64,000 bases of DNA from Halomonas denitrificans (GTDB taxonomy: Bacteria; Pseudomonadota; Gammaproteobacteria; Pseudomonadales; Halomonadaceae), in NCBI RefSeq assembly GCF_003056305.1, contig NZ_PYVX01000001.1:496001-560000 (forward strand). The letters are read 5' to 3'. The position numbers were made by a program, and so were the translations under genes. The notes beneath the pieces were generated by a model. That model did not search any database. It was given only the letters and a program-made list of their open reading frames with translations, and was not told where the DNA came from. How positions within the stretch are numbered: position 1 is the stretch's first letter; each line of letters opens with the position of its first letter. Of the stretch, positions 29,931-39,086 are shown one piece after another.

Positions 29931-30769
29931 TGGCCCTTCCCGCGCCAGCCACGGACGCGCCTCGCCGCGCCGCACCGTCCTCGACGCCGCAGGCCGCGAC
30001 GGAGCAGGCCGGCTGGCGGGGCCGCGTCGCCCGCGCCTTCTCCCGGGCCGCCCCGCACTATGCCGAGCGGGCCAGCGCCCAGCGTGCCATGGCCGCGACC
30101 CTGCTCGAGCGCCTGCCCGCGCGGGCCGAGGCGGTGCTGGATCTGGGCTGCGGCCCCGGCGAGACGGCCGCCGGCCTCAAGGAGCGCTTCGGCGCGACCT
30201 GCCGCGTCACCGGCCTCGACCTCGCCCCGGGCATGCTCGACGAGGCCCGCCGCCGCCACGGCGAGGGCGTGCGCTGGCTGTGCGGCGATGCCGCCGCCCT
30301 GCCGCTGGCCGAGGCGAGCCAGGCGCTCGTGGTCTCCAACCTGGCGATCCAGTGGTGCCCCGACCTCGACGCCGTGCTGGCCGAGGTGAGGCGCGTGCTG
30401 CGCCCCGGCGGTCGCGCCCTGATCAACACCCTCGCCCCCGGCACGCTGGCCGAGGTGAGTCACGCCTGGTCGCACCCCGAGAGCCCGGCCGCCCTGCTCG
30501 CCTTCCGCGACGCCGGCGAGCATCGCCGGGCGGCCTGGGCGGCGGGCTTTCGCCGGGTCGACTGCCGGGAGCAGGCCGCACGCTTCCACTATCCCGACCT
30601 CGCCGCGGTGATGGCCTCGATCAAGGGGGTCGGAGCCCAGGTCGCGCGCCCCGGCGCCCGCCTGACGCGAGCCGACCTGGCCCGGGCGGCGCGGCGCTTC
30701 GAGGCGCTGCGCGACGACCACGGCCTGCCCGTCACCTATCGCCTGCTGACCCTGGAGCTCTCGACCTGA
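29927..30769 (+). CDS. bioC: Malonyl-ACP O-methyltransferase BioC
   Basis: SAM-dependent methylation that disguises malonyl-ACP as a fatty acid primer. 280 aa from the first of two consecutive ATG codons, overlapping the bioH stop. The N-terminal 30 residues are Ala/Pro rich; then SRAAPHYAERA, the SAM motif VLDLGCGPGETAAGL, and SNLAIQWC. The open frame extends upstream into bioH but that part is a shadow. Confidence 0.93.
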   Translation: MMALPAPATDAPRRAAPSSTPQAATEQAGWRGRVARAFSRAAPHYAERASAQRAMAATLLERLPARAEAVLDLGCGPGETAAGLKERFGATCRVTGLDLAPGMLDEARRRHGEGVRWLCGDAAALPLAEASQALVVSNLAIQWCPDLDAVLAEVRRVLRPGGRALINTLAPGTLAEVSHAWSHPESPAALLAFRDAGEHRRAAWAAGFRRVDCREQAARFHYPDLAAVMASIKGVGAQVARPGARLTRADLARAARRFEALRDDHGLPVTYRLLTLELST

Positions 30770-30770
30770 C

Positions 30771-31472
30771 ATGCCCGCCTACTTCGTGACCGGCACCGAC
30801 ACCGACGCCGGCAAGACCCTCGTGACCAGCGGCCTGCTCGCCCTGGCCCGGCGCCGCGGCCTCACCACCCTGGGCCTCAAGCCCGTGGCCTCCGGCTGCG
30901 AGGAGACCGTCGAGGGGCTGCGCAACGTGGATGCCCTGGCCCTTGAGGCCCAGACCCGGCCGGCCCTGCCCTACGCGACGATCAACCCTGTCGCCTTCGC
31001 CCCCGCCATCGCCCCGCACCTGGCCGCCCGCCGCGCCGGGGTCACGCCGACGCTCAACCAGCTGGCCGACCATGTCCGGGCCCCGCTCGCCCTCGCGCGC
31101 GAACTGACCCTGATCGAGGGCGCGGGGGGCTGGCGGGTGCCGCTCAACGACCGCGAGGACCTGTCGGGGCTGGCCGTGGGCCTGGGGCTGCCGGTGATTC
31201 TCGTGGTGGGCCTGCGTCTCGGCGCCATCAGCCACGCCCGGCTCACGGCTGAGGCGATCCGCACCGACGGCCTGCGCCTCGCCGGCTGGGTGGGCAACCT
31301 CCTCGACCCCGGCTTCGCGGCGGACGACGCCCTCTACCGCGACAACCTGGCGACCCTCGCCGCCACCCTCGACGCCCCCTGCCTCGGCGTGGTGCCGCGG
31401 CTCGCGGGCGAGGATCACCGGGCGCTGGCCGAGGCGGCCGCCGATCACCTGGCGCTGCCCGATGCCGATTGA
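30771..31472 (+). CDS. bioD: Dethiobiotin synthetase
   Basis: ATP-dependent ureido ring closure, the step before BioB. 233 aa. It has the P-loop GTDTDAGKTLVT at the N-terminus, KPVASGCE and EGAGGWRVPL. Starts 1 nt after bioC, last gene of the operon. The tRNA-Leu promoter overlaps its 3' end, so read-through into the tRNA is possible. Confidence 0.95.
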   Translation: MPAYFVTGTDTDAGKTLVTSGLLALARRRGLTTLGLKPVASGCEETVEGLRNVDALALEAQTRPALPYATINPVAFAPAIAPHLAARRAGVTPTLNQLADHVRAPLALARELTLIEGAGGWRVPLNDREDLSGLAVGLGLPVILVVGLRLGAISHARLTAEAIRTDGLRLAGWVGNLLDPGFAADDALYRDNLATLAATLDAPCLGVVPRLAGEDHRALAEAAADHLALPDAD

Positions 31473-31496
31473 CTTGGGCGAAGGCGTCCGTAGAAT
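31469..31496 (+). promoter_or_regulatory. Promoter of tRNA-Leu
   Basis: TTGACT (31469-31474), 16 nt, TAGAAT (31491-31496), 20 nt before the tRNA. The -35 overlaps the bioD stop codon. Confidence 0.7.
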
Positions 31497-31516
31497 GTGC
31501 ACGCCTGCCTATCCGT

Positions 31517-31601
<85 letters not shown>

Positions 31602-31760
31602 TCTCAGCTCAGCGTCGCCCTCCTTATCGCACCGGCTTTCTCCAGGAAAGCACGGCGTTTCGCTGCGCCCATCGTTCCCGCGTCCGTCAGCGACGCCCCG
31701 GGCCATCGCCCGACGCCTTTTCCGCCCCCTACACTCTCTGCCGATTCCCCGGAGGCCCTC

Positions 31761-33032
31761 ATGACGTCCCCCGTCTGGCACCCCTATGCCCACCTCAAGA
31801 CCCAGCGCCCGGCCCCCAAGGTGGTCGGCGGCGAGGGCGCGACCTTCATCCTGGAGGGCGGCGAGACGCTGCTCGACGCCACCTGCTCCTGGTGGTGCAT
31901 GATCCACGGCTATCGCCACCCGCGCCTGGTCGAGGCCATCCAGCGCCAGGCCGACGAACTCTGCCATGTGATGCTCGGCGGCCTGACCCACGAGCCCGCC
32001 GACCGCCTGGCACGTGAGCTGGTGCGTGTGACGCCGAAGGGCCTCAACCACGTCTTCTTCTCCGACAGCGGCTCGGTGGGCATGGAAGTGGCCATGAAGA
32101 TGGCCGTGCAGTACCACTACCTGCGCGGCCAGCCGGCCAAGCACCGCATGCTGACGCTGATGAAGGCCTACCACGGCGACACCGCCGGCTGCATGGCGGT
32201 GTGCGACCCGGAAGAGGGCATGCACTCGCTGTTCTCGGGTTTCCTGCCCCAGCACCATTTCGCCCCCGCCCCCACCGCCCCCTTCGAGGCCAGCCGGGAG
32301 GCGGTGCAGCCAGACCTCGACGCCCTGCGCGACGTGCTCGAGGCCCATCACGAGGAGATCGGCGCGCTGCTGATGGAGCCGCTGCTGCAGGCCGCCGGTG
32401 GGCTCAACATGACCTCGCCCCACTACCTGCGCGGCGCCCGCGAGCTCTGCGAGGAGTTCGACGTGCTGCTGATCTTCGACGAGGTGGCCACCGGCTTCGG
32501 GCGCACCGGGCGGATGTTCGCCGCCGACCACGCCGACGTGACGCCGGACATCATGGTGCTCTCCAAGGGGCTGACCGGCGGCTACCTGGGCCACGCCGCG
32601 ACGCTTGCCACCGATAGGGTCCACGACGCCTTCGTCGGCGACAGCGAGCTGCACGCCTTCATGCACGGCCCCACCTTCATGGGCAATCCGCTGGCCTGCC
32701 GAGTGGCGCTGGAGAGCCTGGCGGTGTTCGAGGAGGAGGACTACCTGGGCCGCATCCGGGCGCTCAACGCCGTGCTGCACGAGGCGCTGGTCGAGGATGC
32801 CGCGCTGCGCGACCACCCGGATGTCGCCGACGTGCGCGCGCTCGGTGCCACCGCGGTGATCGAGGTCCACGACGCCGCCGCACTGAAGGGCGTGGCCGAC
32901 TTCGCCCGCGCCCAGGGCGTCTGGCTGCGCCCCTTCGGCCGCTGGCTCTACACCATGCCCGCCTACGTCACCAGCGAGGCCGAGATGCGCCGTATCACCG
33001 ACGCCATGAAGGGCTGGTTCCTGGCGCGCTGA
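31761..33032 (+). CDS. bioA: Adenosylmethionine-8-amino-7-oxononanoate aminotransferase
   Basis: PLP enzyme using SAM as amino donor to make 7,8-diaminononanoate. 423 aa from an ATG with GGAGG upstream. Landmarks: SWWCMIHGY, SDSGSVGMEVAMK, MKAYHGDT, FDEVATGFGRTG, PLP Lys269 in LSKGLTGG, and HGPTFMGNPLACR. It is separated from bioBFHCD by the tRNA, with 159 nt of leader that shows no obvious BirA site. Ends 4 nt before the convergent hydrolase. Confidence 0.95.
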   Translation: MTSPVWHPYAHLKTQRPAPKVVGGEGATFILEGGETLLDATCSWWCMIHGYRHPRLVEAIQRQADELCHVMLGGLTHEPADRLARELVRVTPKGLNHVFFSDSGSVGMEVAMKMAVQYHYLRGQPAKHRMLTLMKAYHGDTAGCMAVCDPEEGMHSLFSGFLPQHHFAPAPTAPFEASREAVQPDLDALRDVLEAHHEEIGALLMEPLLQAAGGLNMTSPHYLRGARELCEEFDVLLIFDEVATGFGRTGRMFAADHADVTPDIMVLSKGLTGGYLGHAATLATDRVHDAFVGDSELHAFMHGPTFMGNPLACRVALESLAVFEEEDYLGRIRALNAVLHEALVEDAALRDHPDVADVRALGATAVIEVHDAAALKGVADFARAQGVWLRPFGRWLYTMPAYVTSEAEMRRITDAMKGWFLAR

Positions 33033-33036
33033 GCGC

Positions 33037-35061
33037 TCACACCAGCCGGCGCGGCAGGCGCAGGTCCCAGCTGCGGCAGAAGACCCGGGTCTCGCCCTCG
33101 TAGGCGTCCAGGGTGGCGTGCAGCCGGAAGGTCTCGGCATCCGAGGTGAGGCGCGTGTGCGTCACGGTGCGTACCGCCCAGTCGCCCCGGGCGAGCGAGC
33201 GCTCCCAGTGGGTCGTGCCCTCCAGGGAGTCGACGTCGTCGTCGCGGCAGGCGTAGGTCTCCACCGCCCGGGTCGCCACCTCGATCCCGGAGTCCTCGAG
33301 GCGGATCCGGCCGTTGTCGTTGACCACCTCGAGGATCGACAGGTCCTCGGCGAGGTCGCGATGCACGTACCAGTTGTGATGGCCGGGCTCGAGGTGGGTG
33401 GTCTCGATGCTCGCCGCCGCCTCGGGGGCGGCGAAGGGGGCCAGCCGGCTGTCCTCCTCGCGGGGCGGACGCACCGGCAGGTGCAGCGCGCAGCCGCGAT
33501 CGAAGAGCGTCAGGCGCACCAACGCCGGCGGCGCCCAGGCCAGCGGCCAGTAGGAGGTAGAGAGCGACAGCCGCAGCCGGTGGCCCTGGGGGAACACCTG
33601 GGCCACGTCGTTGAGCTGCAGCCTCACCCGGTAGCGGCGGCCCGGCTCCAGCGGGCTCGGTTCGGCGTGGCTCTCGCGGTGGGTCAGGTTGAGCAGGCCG
33701 TAGGTGACCCGGGTGGCCTTGTCGTCGGGGGCCACGTCGCACAGGCGCGCCGCCACCATGGCCACCGGCCGGTCGGCGGCAAGCTCCAGCTCCACCACCG
33801 CCGCCCCCATCACCTCCAGCGGCGCCGTGAGGGGCGGGCTGTCGAAGGTCAGGGCGCCGCCGTCCTCCTGGCGCTGGTCGTGGGCCAGGTCCGGGCCGGC
33901 GGCATAGGAGCACCACTTGCCGGCGAAAAGCCCGCAGGTCAGCGGCGACTGCAGGGTCAGCACGCCCTCCTCCTCGCTGGGGCGTCCGTCGAGGTGCAGC
34001 CGGTCGGGCGAGAGCGGCAGCTTGACCTGCATGATGTTGGGCGAGGGCCAGCAGGGCTCCGCGACCCAGCGCCCCGGCCGGCAGCCATAGCGCGTGGTCG
34101 GCGGCATGCTGTCCTGCATCCACACCTTGAGCGCCGGCTGCTCCTGCACCCCCGTGTCGCGCCCCTTGAGCCACTGGTCCCACCAGCGCAGGCACTCCTG
34201 CAGAAAGCCGATGGCCGGCCCCGGCTCGCCCAGGTGCGGGTACTTGTGGCTCCAGGGGCCGATCAGCCCCTGGCAGCGGTCGGGCAGGTTCGCCACCAAG
34301 CGCTTGACGGCGTTGGAGTAGCCGTCCGACCAGCCGCTGACCGCCAGCACCGGCACCTGCACCCGGGAGAAGTCCTCGCAGATCGAACCGTGGCGCCAGT
34401 AGGCGTCGCGGTGCGGGTGCTCGAGCCAGGTGGCGAGCCATAGCCCGCTGCCCTCCAGGCGCCGATGCCACATCGCCCGCCACGCCTCGCCGACCACGCT
34501 CGGGTCCGGCGGCAGGGAATTGTAGGCGAACATGGTCGAGGCCCAGGAGAGGTTGTCCCCCAGCAGGCAGCCGCCCATGTAGTGGACGTCGTCGGCATAG
34601 CGGTCGTCGGTGGAACAGACGCTAACCACCGCGCCGAGCTCGGGGGGCTGGCGGGCCGCCAGCTGCAGGCCGTTGAAGCCGCCCCAGGAGATGCCGATCA
34701 TGCCGACCCGGCCGTCGCACCAGGGCTGGGCGGCCAGCCAGCGCAGGATCGCCTCGCCGTCGAGGAGCTCCTGTTCCAGGTACTCGTCGGTGAGCACCCC
34801 CCCGGAGTCGCCGCTGCCGCGGATATCGACGCGAATCGAGGCATAGCCGTGGCCGGCGAAGTAGTGGTGGTGCTGGGCGTCACGTCGCGCCGAGCCATCG
34901 CGCAGCCGGTAGGGAATGTACTCGAGGATGGCAGGCACCGGCCGCGCGTCGGCGCCCACCGGCAGCCAGAGCCGCCCGCACAGCGAGACGCCGTCGTCCA
35001 TGGGGATCCACACCGGATCGTGGCACTCCACGCGGTAGGGAAAGTCGGTGACGATACGCAT
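33037..35061 (-). CDS. CocE/NonD-type hydrolase (peptidase S15 family)
   Basis: 674 aa. An N-terminal alpha/beta hydrolase has nucleophile Ser125 in GISWGG, acid in SGWSDGYS and His in GPWSHKYPH, followed by the C-terminal jelly-roll domain of X-Pro dipeptidyl-peptidase/cocaine esterase relatives (from about 330). The last 110 residues are an additional beta-rich part (YRVECH-type dyad regions). No signal peptide, so cytoplasmic. It cleaves an amide or ester, substrate unknown. It lies 36 nt downstream of an ATP-grasp gene with which it likely forms an operon. Confidence 0.82.
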   Translation of the reverse strand: MRIVTDFPYRVECHDPVWIPMDDGVSLCGRLWLPVGADARPVPAILEYIPYRLRDGSARRDAQHHHYFAGHGYASIRVDIRGSGDSGGVLTDEYLEQELLDGEAILRWLAAQPWCDGRVGMIGISWGGFNGLQLAARQPPELGAVVSVCSTDDRYADDVHYMGGCLLGDNLSWASTMFAYNSLPPDPSVVGEAWRAMWHRRLEGSGLWLATWLEHPHRDAYWRHGSICEDFSRVQVPVLAVSGWSDGYSNAVKRLVANLPDRCQGLIGPWSHKYPHLGEPGPAIGFLQECLRWWDQWLKGRDTGVQEQPALKVWMQDSMPPTTRYGCRPGRWVAEPCWPSPNIMQVKLPLSPDRLHLDGRPSEEEGVLTLQSPLTCGLFAGKWCSYAAGPDLAHDQRQEDGGALTFDSPPLTAPLEVMGAAVVELELAADRPVAMVAARLCDVAPDDKATRVTYGLLNLTHRESHAEPSPLEPGRRYRVRLQLNDVAQVFPQGHRLRLSLSTSYWPLAWAPPALVRLTLFDRGCALHLPVRPPREEDSRLAPFAAPEAAASIETTHLEPGHHNWYVHRDLAEDLSILEVVNDNGRIRLEDSGIEVATRAVETYACRDDDVDSLEGTTHWERSLARGDWAVRTVTHTRLTSDAETFRLHATLDAYEGETRVFCRSWDLRLPRRLV

Positions 35062-35097
35062 GGCCTCCTCCTCTGCTGATGGCCCGGCGACGACGGC

Positions 35098-36402
35098 TCA
35101 GCCCCCCTCCTCGTCCGCCAGCGGCGCGATCGTAAAGGGCAGCATCCGGCGACACTGCGCGATGCGCGCGTCCAGCGCCTCGCGATCCTCGGCCCCGGTG
35201 AAGAGCACCCCCAGCTCCCAGGAGAAGGAGTCCTGGTGCCGGAGCTCCGAGAGCCGCATGCCCGGGGCCACGTTGAGCTGCACCAGGGTGCCCGGGAACG
35301 CCGCCTCGACGCGGCGGATCTCCGCCTCGCTCGGCACCCGCTCGACCCGGCCATCCTCGAAGACCCGCAGCATCTGCTTGGCGGCCACGCCGTAGGGGCC
35401 CTCGCGATGGGGCATGCGCGGGGCGATGCCCAGTCCCACGTCCACCATCACCTGGAAGTGCGGCGCGCCGTCGACCAGCTGGAAGAGCGCCGCGTGGGAG
35501 CGCGAGAGGCGCGCATTGACCTCGAGCAGCCAGAGCCGGTCGCTCTGCTCGTCGTGGAAGTACTCGATGTTGAAGGGCCCGTCATCAAAGCCGATCCGGG
35601 CGATGAAGCGTCGGGTGAGCTCGAGCATGCGCTGCTGGAGCGCCTCGGGCAGCGAGGAGGGGTACTCATAGCGCAGCAGCACGGAGGAGTGCTCGGCGTC
35701 GCGCAGGCTGTCGACGATACCCTCCAGGTGCACCTCCCCGCCCTGCACGTAGCCCTCCAGGGTGACCTGACGCCCGTCCGAGATGATCGCCTCGGCGATG
35801 CAGTGATGGCCGGTGACCGCCGCCACCTCGTCGGGCAGCGCGACACGCGCGCAGACCTCATCGAAGGGCCGGCCGAAGCGCCCGATGCCCTCACGAATGG
35901 CCGGCAGCACCTCGCGCAGCTGGTCGGTGCTCTCGACCCGGAATCCGAGGTGCGAGGAGTGCGCCTTGATCGGCTTGAGCCAGAACGGATAGTCGATCTG
36001 CACCGACTCGACGGCCCGGGGATCGAAGGGGTCCAGCGCCTGGAAGGCCGGCACGCACTCCGGCACCGAGCGCGCCTGCTCCAGCCGGCTCCAGTACTTG
36101 TGCTCGCACTTGAGCACGGCATCGAGCGACGGGCCGGGCAGGCCCCGGGCCTGACGCAACACGGGCAGGAGCCCGCTGGTCGGAAAGTCCCAGTAGCCGA
36201 CGATGGCATCCACCGGTCCCTCGAAGCGCTCGAGCTCCGCCAGCGCCTCGTCCACCAGGCGATCGAAGGGGTACTCCTCGGCGTGCACCACCTGCTCGAG
36301 GGTCAGCAGCGGATGAAAGGCATACTCCTCGGCGTGACGAAGGTGCGGCAGCAGGCGTTGCGACAGCTGATCCTGGCCGACGATGAAGACGTTCCAGCGC
36401 AT
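35098..36402 (-). CDS. ATP-grasp domain protein, probable amino acid or peptide ligase
   Basis: 434 aa. Residues 1-110 are a Rossmann-like preATP-grasp part (WNVFIVGQD; VGYWDFPTSGLLP), 110-320 the ATP-grasp fold: ATP lysine in FWLKPIKAHSSHLGF (Lys143), metal ligands Glu280 (FNIEYF) and Glu294/Asn296 (LEVNARLS). The C-terminal 110 residues resemble the lid found in carboxylase-like and amino acid ligase members. It should form a carboxylate-amine bond using ATP; the substrates are not evident. Directly upstream of an S15-type hydrolase on the same strand. Confidence 0.78.
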   Translation of the reverse strand: MRWNVFIVGQDQLSQRLLPHLRHAEEYAFHPLLTLEQVVHAEEYPFDRLVDEALAELERFEGPVDAIVGYWDFPTSGLLPVLRQARGLPGPSLDAVLKCEHKYWSRLEQARSVPECVPAFQALDPFDPRAVESVQIDYPFWLKPIKAHSSHLGFRVESTDQLREVLPAIREGIGRFGRPFDEVCARVALPDEVAAVTGHHCIAEAIISDGRQVTLEGYVQGGEVHLEGIVDSLRDAEHSSVLLRYEYPSSLPEALQQRMLELTRRFIARIGFDDGPFNIEYFHDEQSDRLWLLEVNARLSRSHAALFQLVDGAPHFQVMVDVGLGIAPRMPHREGPYGVAAKQMLRVFEDGRVERVPSEAEIRRVEAAFPGTLVQLNVAPGMRLSELRHQDSFSWELGVLFTGAEDREALDARIAQCRRMLPFTIAPLADEEGG

Positions 36403-36668
36403 GGGGATTCCTCCAGACAGGCCATCCCATGGCAGCGGACCCGACGTCTCGTCCCATCCTCCAGCATGGCAAGCGATCCGCGACTCTGCCTCCGGGATAT
36501 GCGCCGCCCGCGCGCGCCAGGCCCAGAGGAGACAGAAGGGGCTGGCGAGGGGGCAGACATGGTGCCGGGGAGGACGAAGCCGCTAGACTGCAGGCAGCGA
36601 GGCGCGGCGCGCCGCGGCGTGCCGCTCGCCCGAGCCCGACTCCCGTCAAGCCGTCAAGGATGCCCCGC

Positions 36669-36971
36669 ATGACCCTGAGCAAGACCCGCACCAGCTTCTA
36701 TCGTCGCCTCTACGTCGCCCACCTGGTGGCCAGCGGTGCCGCCAGCGTGCCGGCCATCATGGAGGCCACCGGCATGCCCCGTCGGACCGCCCAGGACACC
36801 CTCGCCGCCCTGGCCGAGCTGGACATGGTCTGCGAGTTCGAGCACCTGCCGGGCGAGCGCCACAACATCGGCGCCTACGTGATTCGCGACTGGGGGCCCA
36901 TCGACCCGACCTGGGTGGCCAACCACGCCGAGCGACTGCGCCAGGCCCTGGGCTATCCGCCACGGCATTGA
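36669..36971 (+). CDS. Small winged-helix DNA-binding protein
   Basis: 100 aa. Residues 20-60 form a winged helix-turn-helix (VPAIMEATGMPRRTAQDTLAAL), then a wing with HNIGAYVIRDWGPID. The start at MTLSKTRTS has AAGGA 8 nt upstream; an ATG three codons earlier has too short a spacing. Such small proteins are frequent in Halomonas and Pseudomonas genomes and are probably regulators. Target unknown. Divergent from the ATP-grasp gene across 266 nt, so that operon is a candidate target. Confidence 0.7.
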   Translation: MTLSKTRTSFYRRLYVAHLVASGAASVPAIMEATGMPRRTAQDTLAALAELDMVCEFEHLPGERHNIGAYVIRDWGPIDPTWVANHAERLRQALGYPPRH

Positions 36972-36986
36972 GGCCACGCCCCGTCA

Positions 36987-37349
36987 TCAGCCGTTGCCCG
37001 TTGAGGGGAAGCGATAGCCGAGGGCTTCCAGGGGCGCCCGTGAGGGGGCCGCCGGCGGCGCGGCATCCTGCTCGTCATCCGCCGCCCCGGGCAGCGCCAT
37101 CACGCCGGCCTCGCCGTGCTCGACGCCCACCACCTCGCCGCAGCGGCGACACGACAGGCTCACCCCGCCCGACGCCGCCTCGCGAGAGGCGAGCTCATCG
37201 ACGCCCTCCCCGACCTGCACCGCCTCCAGCGGCCAGAGGGTGACGGGCTCGCCCGCCGGGTCCACGGCGCCGCCGAGGGGCGACCCGCAGGCCAGCAGGC
37301 AGACCGCGCCGCAATCGCAGGCCAATCGCTGATAGAGACCGTTGCTCAT
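36987..37349 (-). CDS. Small Cys-rich protein, probable zinc ribbon
   Basis: 120 aa. Two cysteine groups (CDCGAVCLLAC near residues 11-21 and SCRRCG near 67-71) could bind a metal. The rest is acidic and Ala/Pro-rich toward the C-terminus. Not recognised as a named family. Its stop is 16 nt from the convergent winged-helix gene. Confidence 0.55.
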   Translation of the reverse strand: MSNGLYQRLACDCGAVCLLACGSPLGGAVDPAGEPVTLWPLEAVQVGEGVDELASREAASGGVSLSCRRCGEVVGVEHGEAGVMALPGAADDEQDAAPPAAPSRAPLEALGYRFPSTGNG

Positions 37350-37451
37350 CGTGCCCTCCTCGATCGATGGATAGCGCCTGGCGACAGGCGCCTCGAGTGT
37401 GGCAGCACCGCTCGCATCGGCCCAGCCCGGTTCGGCATGTGACTCGGGCCC

Positions 37452-37850
37452 TCAGGCCCTGCCCGGCGGCCACTCCGGGTGGGCGGGCACGCCCTCGGCA
37501 GAGAGCCAGTCGACATCGTGCGACGTCCAGATATGCGCCTGGGGCCCGACGCCGGGGTCGTCGTCCAGCGTCGCGACCCGCACGATGACGTGCGCCTGAT
37601 GGGCCCGCTCCGCGACGAGGTGCGTGCCACACACCGAGCAGAAGTGCCGCAGCTTTCCGGGGCTCGATTCGAAGCTCGAGAGCCGGTCTTCTCCGGCGAG
37701 CCAACGGAATTGTGACCTCTCGACCCCGGCGGTCGGCACGAAGGGCGCCGCATGCGCCTTACGACAGGTGCGGCAGTGACAGAACGTGATCGGTCCATCC
37801 AGTGCCGTTACCTCGTAGGCTATCGCCCCGCACAAGCAGCTTCCTTTCAT
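37452..37850 (-). CDS. GFA-family zinc-binding protein
   Basis: 132 aa. It carries the GFA (glutathione-dependent formaldehyde-activating enzyme-like, CENP-V/Mss4 fold) zinc pattern: CLCGAIAYEV (5-14), CHCRTC (24-29) and CSVCGTHL (about 71-78). Family members catalyse glutathione adduct chemistry or only share the fold, so a specific reaction cannot be assigned. Confidence 0.85.
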   Translation of the reverse strand: MKGSCLCGAIAYEVTALDGPITFCHCRTCRKAHAAPFVPTAGVERSQFRWLAGEDRLSSFESSPGKLRHFCSVCGTHLVAERAHQAHVIVRVATLDDDPGVGPQAHIWTSHDVDWLSAEGVPAHPEWPPGRA

Positions 37851-38001
37851 GACCGACTCCTATAAATCACCACCTCTTCAAGACAAAAAGTACGCCACAA
37901 GCTGGCGAGTGAAGCCATACTAGCAGCATTGAGACTTACAACCCCATCTTCCCTACGCAACATCAACAACCATGCTTTGGAGTTCCACTTGTAGCGACTT
38001 A

Positions 38002-38847
38002 TTACTTTTTCCCATAGCCGGGCAAAAGCGCGGGCTTTGATACCAAAGGTGAGTCACCGTCTTCAGCCCCGCAATCGCTAGGGGGCATGCTGAGATTTAC
38101 TATTGTTTGCGCTTCGGGAGGATTCTCACTCTCTGGCGATAAAGCATCAAACACTTCATTCCCTATCTGAAGCTGACCGACCACAATGGTTGTCACAATG
38201 GCCAAATTACCCATCACACCCCAAAACCTCTTACCCACATCAGTTTCACGAGTACGAGTACAAATATCAGGATTTCTGGCCGTCGCGCCTATTAGCCGCT
38301 CGACTTCTGCTTCTAGGGGACGAATCCCAAGAATTTTGTATTCCTCTATAGCATTTTTCACTAGATAGAGATGTTCAAAGATAAACTCTCTTAGGTCTAG
38401 AGGAAGCTCAGCTTCTTTCAGCCTGTCGAGAAGCGCATTTACTTCCTCCAAAAGACTCTTCAAAGATTCTGGCTCAGCGACCTTTTCCGGACGATTCCGG
38501 CTCAACAAATCATCACACACTTCAAGACCAAAAATCGTTTCGGCATTGAATCTTTCGATGAACTGTTTCCACTGAATTTGCAGACTCAGTACTGAAAAAG
38601 ATGTCTCTACGCTGGACAGCCATTTCAAGTGAAGTTGGTGGTTAATGTTCTCAAGCTGCCCGACTTCAGACTTGATAGCTGCAGGCAAAGCCATGACGTG
38701 TCCGACACGGGACATTAAAAGGCTCTTGTCGCCTATTGGTACATCAAGGATTGCAGCCCAAGCACTAGCAGCTTGCTGATCTTTCTTCTGTTTCTGGCCC
38801 TCTTGAATGATATTGAGTAGCCGACTTGCTGGATTGTTTTCACTCAT
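38002..38847 (-). CDS. Orphan membrane-anchored protein, low-GC gene of foreign origin
   Basis: 281 aa from MSENNPAS; a TTG three codons upstream is possible. Mostly helical, with long amphipathic stretches (about 40-195, partly coiled-coil-like), one hydrophobic segment at about 212-229 (WGVMGNLAIVTTIVVGQL), and a short acidic and proline-rich tail. The codon use is AT-rich (many AAA, ATT, TCT), unlike every neighbour, and the flanking 37.86-38.99 kb is also AT-rich, so it was probably acquired recently. No transposase or direct repeat is visible. Family not recognised; defence or toxin-type roles are possible but unsupported. Confidence 0.65.
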   Translation of the reverse strand: MSENNPASRLLNIIQEGQKQKKDQQAASAWAAILDVPIGDKSLLMSRVGHVMALPAAIKSEVGQLENINHQLHLKWLSSVETSFSVLSLQIQWKQFIERFNAETIFGLEVCDDLLSRNRPEKVAEPESLKSLLEEVNALLDRLKEAELPLDLREFIFEHLYLVKNAIEEYKILGIRPLEAEVERLIGATARNPDICTRTRETDVGKRFWGVMGNLAIVTTIVVGQLQIGNEVFDALSPESENPPEAQTIVNLSMPPSDCGAEDGDSPLVSKPALLPGYGKK

Positions 38848-39086
38848 AGGCTTCAATCACGCACAAAATAATAGGTATTAGATAGCGTGCCGCATATCAA
38901 CTTGAACGATCACGCACGTTTAACAATGCTATAAACCGGCACTCATTGAATCGCTAACAGCTAATCAGCCTACGTCAGTCGGCTGGGGAGCGCCATCAGT
39001 GAAACGTCGCGGCCCACCCCTCATGAAAACGCCCCCGGCGAGTCGTATCATGAGAAGGCACGCCACATTCAAAGGAGGGAACGACG

